This document shows positions 19,401 to 26,957 of a stretch of DNA of 55,120 bases, in pieces. A program made the translations under genes and the position numbers. The stretch comes from Ectocarpus siliculosus (lineage: Eukaryota > Sar > Phaeophyceae > Ectocarpales > Ectocarpaceae). The stretch's first letter is position 1, and every line of letters begins with the position of its first letter. Below the pieces are notes generated by a model that made no database searches, was not told the origin of the DNA, and saw nothing but the letters and a program-made list of their open reading frames with translations. The stretch lies in the NCBI GenBank assembly GCA_000310025.1, contig FN649758.1, positions 1,368,188 to 1,423,307 of the forward strand. The letters run 5' to 3'.

Positions 19401-22177
19401 AGGGCATGAAGAATAATGCACGTTTCTACCGACGGTTCTGCTTTCTAGCTTCCCGTTGTAGAGGTGTGTGTTGTGTGTTTCGTCCCATCTCTCCTACGTT
19501 TGCTCACGAACATGGACCTTACTCCTCTACTAGTGCTATACTCGATGTACTCGAGAGAGAGAGATTTTCGAAGTCGCATTGCTGTATGTCGCGAGTCAGA
19601 CGGTCAAGAGTGTCGAGAGTGCCAACTGAGCCCCCGGGACGATCGGTTGTACTTCTGTGCCCGTTTTTTTCTCGGATGGTGCTTTTTCGACAGCTGTGGT
19701 GTTGGTGTCCGCTTGTTGTTTTTTTGTGTTTGTTTTTTCATCCTTGTATACCGGCGGCGGCGGCCGCAGCGGAGGCGGCCCCGTGTGTGGCGCCCGTATG
19801 TAGTCACAGAGTGCACGTGCCACGCCGGCGAGCGTTTAGCGCAAGCTCCTTGCGGGGGGAAAGCTGAAAAATCGATTTGTATCGTTCGGGTTGAGTAGTG
19901 TTTTTCGGAACACAACACGGGTGACCTCGAGCACGATGCCTTTTCGAGACCGCTCTCTGTCTCTGTCTCTGTCTCTTATGTCTCTGTCCTTGTGTTTCTC
20001 CATCTCTCTCTCTCTCTCCTCCATATCTTTTTTCTCTTCCCTCGTACAAGCTAAGTTGTAGCTTTCTTCTCTCTCTCGCTCTCTTTTCTCTCCTCCCTCC
20101 CTCTCTCTTTCAAGCTAAGTACCTTCCATTTGTCGCTGCCTCAACCCCTTCCTCCCCGCTTTTCCCCCCCCGAAACACCGCGCAGCGAGAGCGGCAGATC
20201 GACCGCCTCCGAGTGTGCAACTCCTTCCGAGAGCTCGTGCGCATCGCCAAGGAGTGGGTCAACTCCTACTCGGAGATGCCGGTAGCCGTCCGCCGGCTCT
20301 TCAAGCACACCCACCTCAACACCGCTTGCCGGCTGCTGGGCATCTCCTCGCTGTCCCTCGAGTTCCTCCCCGAGCGCGACGCCTCCCTGGGGGAGGCCGA
20401 CGCCGCCGGGGAGGGGGGGGGCGACGCGGTTAACGGGGGGGTGGGGTGGACGGGGGCCGGCGCCAGGAAGCCGATGGTGGAGGACCTGGAGGCGGCGCGC
20501 GAGTCACACGCGGCGCAAGATCGAGCGGCCGGTGTCGGCGGGGACTCCGCGGCTGCAGGTGGGGGGGGTTCCGCAGCAGCGACGAGTGAGGGGGGGGGCG
20601 TGGCGACGGTGAACGGGCGCCCGAGCGGGGGCGGGACTCCGAAGCAGGTGGTGGCGGTCGACGCGGCGGCCGCGGCGGCTACGGCGCCGGCGCCGGCGCC
20701 GGGGGGTGTCAAGTCGGGGGAGCCGGTCAAGCTGGTACCGTTCGCGGTGATGAGGGGGCCGGAAGTGGAGCAGGAGCGGTGGGAGGTATGTATGTCGTAC
20801 GTGTGCGTCATGTGGTGAATTGATTATTCTCGGGATTGGTGTTCTGTGTTGCTTCGTCGGCAGTTGGGGGGTGCGTTTGCGACGGACAAGTGTGCGCGCG
20901 CGTNNNNNNNNNNNNNNNNNNNNNNNNNNNNNNNNNNNNNNNNNNNNNNNNNNNNNNNNNNNNNNNNNNNNNNNNNNNNNNNNNNNNNNNNNNNNNNNNN
21001 NNNAGTGGGGGGGGGTCGCCCGGGGGGCCGCGGGGGTTAGGGCCCGGGGCCGGGGCCGGGGGGGGTAAAATTGGGGGGGCCGGGCAAAGGGGTTCCCTTT
21101 CCCGTTAATGAGGGGCCCGAAAGGGAACCAGGGCCGGGGGGGGGTTTGTTTTTGTAGGGGGGGCTCCAGGGGGGAAATGATTTTTTTTGGGGTTGGTTTT
21201 TTTTGTTAAATTTTTCCCAAGTGGGGGGGGGGTTTGGGGCGGAAAAAGGGGGCGGGGGGTCCGTTTTCCCCCCCCCCCTTGGAGGGGGGGGGGGGGGGGG
21301 GAGGCATGCTCTGGTTTTGGTCAAAGGTCCTGTCACATTTTGAATTGTTCGTCGCCACGCCCCGGCCCCTCGCGATGTTTTGTGTAGCCCCCCGCGATGT
21401 TTTGTGTAAATCCGGACTGGCTGCCGAGGGGTTGGTTGGAGATCGGGAGGTTTTGTGTGTGGTGGGTGAGGCGGAAGGCGGAAGGCTACGTTGGTATCCA
21501 CAAGTGGGTTGGTTTGTAAGTTTGTTCGTCCTTAACTACGCGCCGATTGCTGTCGTTGAGAGAGAGACAGAGGTACAACACGACCCAAGACGGGGGAGAT
21601 GACGACCCCCCCCCTCCCTGCCCACCCTTGCCCTGGGAAAGAGGGACAAGGTTGTAGTTTTGGCCCTACAACGTTGCTAGGTTAGAAAGAGGCGAAAGCA
21701 CATGTCAGCCTTGTCCTGGTCGTTAGGTAGGTATCGACAATCGATCATTGCAACGCGCCGTTTGACCACTCCTCTGCCTCAGGCGTTGTGTGTACCAACA
21801 TCCAATGCCGATCTACTAAACGCCTACGTGCGCGCCTCTCGAAGACCACTTTACCCCCCTCCTGACCCCCCTCCACCCACCCATCCCGCCGGGACCGCTG
21901 GGGACACACGGACCGCACGGAAAAATCGAACCAGATCTTGTTCCGGCAGGGGCCGTTGGAGTACTCCCAACTGCAGCGAATCAGCTTCCGCGGAGACGTG
22001 GGCGGGGTAGCGCTACGGGGAGTTGCAGGAGAGGAAGAGGCGTGGTTGAAGGGGGACAGAGAAGAGTGGCTGGACCATTTGTTGTCGGTCCTGCTACCGC
22101 TGGTGGAGTACGTCGAGACGAAGCAGAGCTTGCAGATGAAGAGCACGAGAGCACCACCGCCAAAATTTGTCGCCTGA
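6645..22177 (+). CDS. mfd: Plastid-targeted Mfd-type transcription-repair coupling helicase (15 exons, ~1,189 aa)
   Basis: Exons: 6645-7706, 8497-8646, 9437-9562, 10520-10666, 12036-12154, 12732-12800, 13681-13792, 14279-14389, 15930-16133, 16778-16876, 17260-17379, 18297-18527, 19045-19221, 20186-20785, 21935-22177. Mfd is an SF2 translocase that pushes stalled RNA polymerase off damaged DNA. Visible parts are: a signal-like segment with a following Phe ([10 protein letters not shown]), suggesting plastid import; polyQ (~250-267) and acidic (~281-325) linkers; the CarD-like polymerase-interaction domain (VHED 376-379); Walker A GDVGFGKT (519-526); DEEQ (618-621); TATPIPRTL (644 on); QMRGRVGRS (785-793); a TRG-like stretch (834-850); and a D7-like C-terminus. 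The UvrB-like N-terminal part of bacterial Mfd is absent, as in plant plastid homologues. The start has a strong context (GCCGCCATGG). The start of exon 11 is the least certain boundary: the GACAG acceptor gives a loop one or two residues short. The exon 1 donor (GTTGGT) is weak. Confidence 0.88.
7393..7617 (+). repeat. In-frame CAG and GAG/GAT repeat tracts in Mfd exon 1
   Basis: A CAG-rich tract (about 7396-7443) encodes polyglutamine. A GAG tract (about 7486-7537), running into GAC/GAT codons to about 7617, encodes an almost purely acidic stretch of some 45 residues. Both lie between the targeting region and the polymerase-interaction domain, so they probably form a disordered linker. Long serine-rich frames on the opposite strand are only the complement of these tracts. 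Confidence 0.85.
8900..9115. repeat. Degenerate tandem duplication of ~100 bp in an Mfd intron
   Basis: Blocks TGGAACCCCGAAAGCGCACA and GAACGCTGTGGAGTGCAATT, at about 8927-9007, recur with mismatches at about 9021-9098. No coding role was seen. Confidence 0.5.
10257..10440 (+). repeat. GACA/GAGA microsatellite
   Basis: An imperfect purine-rich array of GACA, GAGA and CACAGA motifs about 180 bp long. It sits just before the Mfd exon that starts at 10520. Confidence 0.9.
11840..11995 (+). repeat. R2 repeat, partial copies close to an Mfd splice acceptor
   Basis: CATCGACCGCGCTA at 11842 is followed by ACGTCAGTCTCGGTGCG. A second copy of the core (CACCGACCGCGCTAACCGGC) begins about 11952. It ends some 45 bp before the acceptor of the exon encoding Walker A (12036). 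Confidence 0.6.
12895..12960 (+). repeat. GTTGTC/GTTGTT simple repeat in an Mfd intron
   Basis: About 65 bp of GTT, GTC and GTG triplets. It gives long valine or threonine runs in translation on either strand but lies between well-defined Mfd exons, so it is intronic. Confidence 0.8.
13490..13660 (+). repeat. C-tailed repeat R3, tandem pair ending at an Mfd splice acceptor
   Basis: Two related units each run from CGGCATGCGAGG or TGGCATGCAAGG, through AACGACTATCGCATGCG, to GAGTACACCCCCC. The second ends about 25 bp before the acceptor at 13680. Its C-run is part of the polypyrimidine tract in front of the exon. Confidence 0.6.
14366..14462 (+). repeat. Local duplication of an Mfd exon end and its splice donor
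   Basis: The 31-bp segment 14366-14396 (last codons of the DEEQ-box exon plus its donor) recurs at 14432-14462 with two changes. One change turns the GT of the second donor into TT, so only the first can be used. Confidence 0.8.
15800..15880 (+). repeat. C-tailed repeat R3, copy before an Mfd acceptor
   Basis: It reads GATGCGAGGTCAATGGTCTA, then ACGACTACGGCATGC, and ends GAGTACACCCCCCCCCC. The tail lies about 55 bp before the acceptor at 15929. It is very like the copy at 53990-54045. Confidence 0.6.
16719..16754 (+). repeat. CAA trinucleotide repeat
   Basis: About twelve CAA/AAC units in an Mfd intron, 24 bp before the acceptor of the exon at 16778. Confidence 0.9.
17364..17600 (+). repeat. 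118-bp tandem duplication spanning an Mfd splice donor
   Basis: Unit 1 (17364-17481) and unit 2 (17482-~17600) share blocks such as GTACAGGTAAGGGGACAAA (unit 2 has GATACAGGTAAGGGGACAAA) and GGCGACAACCTTTCGAGAGT. Unit 2 keeps an intact CAG|GTAAGG donor at 17498. Because 118 is not a multiple of three, use of that donor would shift the frame. Confidence 0.85.
19255..19405 (+). repeat. R2 repeat, copy in an Mfd intron
   Basis: It starts GCGCTAGCCGGCTGACCAAT and continues with GACGTCAATCTCAGCG, GGGACCCCGTGAGGGGG and GGCTAGGCTATTCCTCGGAT. This is the same order of blocks as the copy at 5510-5695. Confidence 0.65.
19951..20112 (+). repeat. CTCT/CTGT pyrimidine microsatellite
   Basis: Pyrimidine-rich simple sequence upstream of the Mfd exon that starts at 20186. 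A second C-rich block leads directly into that acceptor. Confidence 0.85.
20904..21003. other. Assembly gap of 100 N
   Basis: A run of 100 N inside the last Mfd intron. The round length suggests a placeholder of unknown true size. Confidence 0.99.
21004..21300 (+). other. Low-quality false copy of the left gap flank
   Basis: The sequence follows 20690-20895 in order but with smeared homopolymers. For example, TTCGCGGTGATGAGGGGGCC in the left flank appears as TTTCCCGTTAATGAGGGGCC here. The pattern suggests an uncorrected read end rather than a real diverged duplication. No exon should be read from it. Confidence 0.8.
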
Positions 22178-22349
22178 TACTGTTGGGGGGGGTCGAGCGA
22201 GATAATTTGTTTCTTCTCTCATCGATTTGCTTTTTTATTTTATTTTTTTTGGTAGGCGTGCGTTTCTTTTTTTCCCTCATCGGGAGAGAAACGTTCTGAC
22301 CGGGGGAGTTTTCAGTACGAGTCTCTTCATGGATGTTAGATAGATGGTA

Positions 22350-22350
<1 letters not shown>

Positions 22351-22380
<30 letters not shown>

Positions 22381-22381
22381 T
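22351..22381 (+). repeat. CTG trinucleotide repeat
   Basis: About ten CTG units, 170 bp beyond the Mfd stop codon, so probably in the 3' untranslated region. Confidence 0.9.
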
Positions 22382-23494
22382 GATTTGTGGCTGTATGCAT
22401 AACAGCGACGGGCTGCTTCCTAATTTGATGATGTGACGTGACACGGCGTAAATTGCGTTTTGTAGAGACGACGGCGACGTGCGGTAGTTGATACCTCCGT
22501 GCGCGTGTCGCGAGACAGACGCCGTCGCGATCGCCATTGCACACACGCGTCAGGCGTTTGTATGTTTCCTCTCGGAATTGGGAGAAAAAAAATCAAGACG
22601 AACCAATAATCCTTCCACCGTGTCAAGACGAATCGATGATTGTCTCATTTGTTTTGGACACCAAGTGCCATCCCTGGAGCTCCTCCGCCTTGCGACCGTG
22701 TTTGCTGCAAACAGCTCACAGCTGAATCGCACCGTCTGCGTGCCAATTACTCCGTAGAGAGAAGTACTTCGAAGTAGCTTCTTAGCAGCGCAACCAAACG
22801 CACCGCCCCGGTCCTCAACTCAGAGACAGCGCGGCGCCAGGCGGGTACTTCGGGCGTAACTCCACGGGGATATTTGTGCCAACTGCTGTGTTTTCGCTCG
22901 ATCAACGCCAACTTGTGAGCCCGCCAAGGCATGCTTTGCTTGCGCGGAAAAGAGTTGATCGAGACATGTGGGAAAGCGCACCAGCTTCGCCAGCCTATCC
23001 TTCCGGCTGTTCACCGCGTGTGCGTCATTGTGAAGCCGGGTACGGTCACACAAGGAACAGTGGCTGTTGGTTCAGTTGGTAAGGTCGTAAATATTCTTTT
23101 CGGCTCTGTCAGGGTGTGCGTGGGGGCTCTCATCTATCCGGAGCGACAAGCAAAACACAAAGGGAAAGCAAGTAAAAAGCGCGTATGCACAGTCGCAAGA
23201 AGAGCACACACGACAATGACGGAAAGGGGGAACTGTTGGATGAAGCCTTCTCGCATTTTAACTTGAAGGCAAGAACCGCCAGAGAGGAAAGGTGGAGAGA
23301 TCCTCTTGCATCGGAGATCAAATCTGAGTCACAAGGTGTTGACCGGTGCCCAGAACACGTGGGGCCAAAATAGCAAAATGCGACCACCACTCCTTTTAAC
23401 GTTACCGTCGTGCACGCTCGGGCGGGCAGGGGGGGCTCCGTTCGACCGAACAGAAACCAGCAACAATGCAACCCCCTCCCCGCTGTTCATACTC

Positions 23495-23570
23495 CGTCCT
23501 CTCGAGGGCGCATGGTCAATGGTCCAACCGCGAAGGCATGCAAAACATTGAGAGTACGCCCCATTCCGCA
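23495..23570 (+). repeat. LINE 3'-end fragment (R3 type)
   Basis: CCTCTCGAGGGCGCATGGTC, AATGGTCCAACCGCGAAGGC and ATGCAAAACATTGAGAGTAC match the 3' end of the LINE at 38812-40135, read from the other strand there. It is probably a severely 5'-truncated LINE copy. Confidence 0.6.
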
Positions 23571-23583
23571 TGAACACCTCGCG

Positions 23584-25580
23584 TCATCCCCGTGCGGCCG
23601 CCCCCCCCCCTCGCCTGCGCAATGCCCGTTCCTCCCGAGAGCTACTCCTACATGCCGCACTCGAGTCTCCACCAACCGGCAACCTTCTTCGTGCTCCGCC
23701 ACCACCGCTGACTTTCGAAGAAGCGGCGGCTCCGCGTGCCTTGGTCGGCGCACCGGACGAGGCATCGCTACCGCGGCGGCGGCGTTGACGGCCGGAGTCC
23801 CCGCCCCCCCTCGTCCTCTTGGCTGCCGTCGGCAGCGGGCCATCTTCCTCCGCTACTAGCACTGTCCTCCGGCGTCTCTTGTTGTTGGTGCTCGAGGCCG
23901 TTGTTGTGGCGGCGGGTTCGCCGGCGCCGAGGGCGTCGCCGCCGGTAGTAACGCCTCCTTCGTCCGACGACCGGCGGCGCTCTTTGGCGAAACGGCAATA
24001 AGCGGCGAGATTACGATCAAGCGAACCGCGCCTACCGCCGCCGCCGCTGCGGACTTTCTTCTTCTGGCTGGCGCCTCCGTCGTTGCCGCAGGGCGCCTGT
24101 GCGGCTTCTCGACCGCAGAGAGCAGCGGCCGCGGTGGTGGCGGCGGCGGCGGTGGCGGCGGCATCGATTACCTGGTTCCCCGGTCGGTGGTTACCGAGAC
24201 AGAAAATCTGCCAAGAGTCGGAGGCGAAGCGGCCGCACCCGTGGAGCTCGGAAGGGTCGTGCCAGGCCGACGCGAGAAAGCCTTCGGCGAAGCGCTTTAT
24301 TATCAACTCCCTGCCGAGGGCGGTTGGGGAGGGGGCACCGTGGAGGAACTTTTGAGACGATGGAGACAACGAAACGGAAAACTAACGGAAACACAGGACG
24401 AAAAGGAGGGCCAGAATGAACGAAGCAACATGCGAGGGGGGGTGGAGGAGACGGCGCTGAGGGAGAGAGAGAGAGACAGAGAGAGAGAGACACACACACA
24501 GAGAGAGAGGCAGACAGACAGACAGACAGAGAGGTAGGTAGGTAGGTAGGTAGGTAGAGACAGACAGATAGACAGATAGATAGACAGACAGATAGACAGA
24601 CACAGAGACGGAGAAACACAGACAAACAAACAGAGGCGGGGAGTGGCGGCGTTACCTGTTGAGCCCGAGCGGCAGCAGCGTCTTGCGGAGATCCCCCAGG
24701 TCCGCGGCCAGAACGCTGGTGGGGGTGGGACAAGCCTCGAAAAATGCTTTAACCGCGTCTTTCACGGTGTCCCCCCCGCTGGTGCGGGAGCAAAGGATGC
24801 AGCATGACAAGAGGTGGTATGCGTCCTTCGCGTAATGCTCCTGATATGAGGATCGAATGTGCGCAGCAACCGTGGCCAACAAAAAGTGGTCAGCCTTTGT
24901 AGGAGTTTGATTTTTTGCATCGAGTCGCACGCGGAAAACTTTAAATACGAGCCCACGACTAACTGTTTATACAAGACAAAATCAAACCAGTGGACTCTCT
25001 TGTCAGCGATGACTATGCAGTCTATGATGGTTTCGGCCACATTAGCATTCGCGCTGCACGCTCGCTATGCCCAAACTCTCACGAAAACGCCTAGCCGGTG
25101 GGCGGGCCACGTGTGCACCTGGAGGAGATTGAGCGGAGAAGGCCGAGCTGCGCGGTGGCCCACGCGCCTCAAGTAGAACGCTAGCCAATCAGCGCCGCCA
25201 CCACCGCCACTATCGCTTCTTCCTTCTTCTTCGTCCGGGGAGTGGTTGTTGTTGTTGCCTGTGGTGTGAGGCTTGTCGCCGCTCCTAACATCATCACCGT
25301 CCCCGTTATCGGCGGCGTAGCTGTTGCGGGCGCCAGCACCGGTACCGCCGTGGTGGTGGTCGAAGTCGGACCCGTCTGCGGCGGCGCGGGGGAGTTTCGT
25401 CCCGGCAGCGGCGACGGCGTACTGGCAGCGGCAGCCCTCCCCCCACCGCGCAACGCTCATGGCTTGGAAGTGCTTCCGCGCCAAAGGTCCCACCAGGGTT
25501 GCCCGAATGCACCTTCGCGGCACATATCCGCGGGAAATTTCCAGCGGGGTGTCGGGGTTTTTAAGTTGTGCAAGTACCAT
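23584..25580 (-). CDS. MBD4-like HhH-GPD mismatch DNA glycosylase (3 exons, ~457 aa)
   Basis: Exons: 25119-25580, 24656-24840, 23584-24310, phases agreeing. The family removes T or U from G:T and G:U mismatches. Across the first junction SPLNLLQ joins EHYAKDAYHLL, which matches the start of the plant MBD4-like fold. Further on come ILCSRTSGG, PLGLNR, and the helix-hairpin-helix LHGCGRFASDSWQIFCL. The family's catalytic Asp is present in SLDRNLAAY, but about 50 Ala/Gly/Lys-rich residues precede it. Either this is an insertion, or a short unspliced intron: a GTAATC donor follows GNQ. No methyl-CpG-binding domain was seen. The C-terminal part is basic (NNKRRRR, AKRTRGG), consistent with a nuclear enzyme. 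The N-terminal start at 25580 is the first ATG of the frame and is uncertain; about 150 residues before the fold are low complexity. Confidence 0.78.
24460..24632 (+). repeat. GACA/GAGA/GTAG microsatellite
   Basis: A compound array of GAGA, CACA, GACA and GTAG units inside the second intron of the MBD4-like gene. Confidence 0.9.
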
Positions 25581-25639
25581 GTTCTGGTCTAATGCTCGCC
25601 TGTAAAAATATTGCCACCAGGTAGGTTACCATAGGTGTC

Positions 25640-25855
25640 ACGACGTAAGGTATCGCACACCCTGGGGTCGATTTTCACAGCTCCACTACAGCACTCCACT
25701 ACTCCACGACAACGAGGTTGAATGTCTAGAATTTCGGAAAGCGCTCTCGACGAGACGGTTTTCCGGCGCCACCAAGATCGGCATCGCCACTCTCTTTCTT
25801 CTGTGGAGAAATCGAGCTATGAAAATCAATCGCCCAGGGGTGGTGGTGTTGCGTG
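25640..25855. mobile_element. MITE copy 1, diverged
   Basis: Its left end reads GTAAGGTATCGCACACCCTG then GGTCGATTTTCACAGCTC. The right end reads GAAATCGAGCTATGAAAATC then AATCGCCCAGGGGTGGTG, which is roughly the inverted complement. Internal blocks (CTCGACGAGACGGTTTTC, GGAGAAATCGAGCT) are shared with the copies at 27346 and 49530. It lies upstream of the MBD4-like gene and has no transposase. Confidence 0.65.
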
Positions 25856-26155
25856 GCGGTGAGTTGTCTTTTGGGGGGGTGTTATCTTGCGTCATACACG
25901 GAATGGCCCCTGCAGGTGGATAACAGGAGGATAGCAAGGTTACAATTGAAGAGAGCAGACACGGGAGAGGCGGCAAGTAGTCCAAAGCTAGGTGCTTCAC
26001 CCAGGAGACGTCATCACACGCTCTACTCTCCCGTTCGATACTGGTACCCCACTGGTACAGAAAGGCACGTGCCCAACAGGATCATGTGCCGTGTGGTTGG
26101 CGCCATTTTGGTAGGTATCCAGTTCGAATTTCAAAAAACGGGTGTTGTTGCTCAC

Positions 26156-26319
26156 CTCGCCGTTTGGAGAAGTGCCACGATCTCCGCTCCCGTCGCGAAG
26201 ACCACCATATTGCACAAAGCATCTGCCCCCAGATCCTGCAGCTGGTTCATCGAGGATTGTTGGCTACGTCGTGCGATGTCCTTGTGTAGTCTAAACAAGA
26301 ACAGAGGGCTCGCGTGTGC
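26156..26319 (-). CDS. Possible single exon with an F-box-like helix, gene not resolved
   Basis: A strong acceptor (CTTTTTTCAG) and a GTGAGC donor in phase 2 bound a frame that includes LGADALCNMVVF and IVALLQTAR. This resembles the leucine-rich core of F-box-like adaptors, which recruit proteins to SCF ubiquitin ligases. I could not find flanking exons with recognisable content. It may belong to a small gene between the MBD4-like and SPFH genes, or be chance. The rest of 25581-26957 holds a MITE and no other support for a gene. Confidence 0.28.
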
Positions 26320-26957
26320 CTGAAAAAAGGTACGCTGGAAAAAGAAATACACACACAGAAAGACTAGCAGCGCCGAACACCGACCCTTCCAGCCTGATAC
26401 AAATACCACTTGGCCTTTCGAATTCGGTCGACGTGGACGTGTTGTAAATATGCGATGTGCACTGGGCTCGGCACTGGTCGTGTGTGCAACAAGAGTGCTG
26501 CGCTGGCCTCGAAACACACGCAGCAAAACAGCAAAACAGCAGCAGGGGGGCTCCGTGAGTAAAGGGCGAAAGACGTGGGAGTTCTACAAAATCGAAACAC
26601 GCGTTGGTCTCAAGATGATGAAACGGTCACCGCATTGCCATCACACAAAACGGATCCGACCAAGATCCAATCCTTTGCAACTTGTCCGAAGCCGTCAGTT
26701 AGAGCAATCAAATTCGGTGAGAGGCACATGCAACATTGTTTGTAGATGCTGCTGACCAGTACGAGTGGCTGCGGTAGTGCTCGACGTTTTTGGGCCGCGT
26801 GTTGGAAAGGAAGAACAAAAGCAGAGCCAAGGAATGCGTGTCTGACAACTACATATATATGACCTTCGGTGCCTTCTGAGGTCAACTCGCATCTGAGCCA
26901 CTCCTGGCGAAGCTCCCCCTGGATCTACGAACATGTTCGTTGGGGTCTCCTACTCAA

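Larger units (their letters stand above)
22178..23583. other. Intergenic region between convergent Mfd and MBD4-like genes
   Basis: It holds the 3' ends of two converging genes, a CTG repeat (22351-22381) just after the Mfd stop codon, and a fragment of the C-tailed repeat R3 near 23508-23565. I saw no further gene. Confidence 0.6.

Noticed and set aside
21037-21602. Proline- or glycine-rich frames right of the first gap
   Set aside because: They come from the corrupted false copy of the gap flank and from homopolymer smears.
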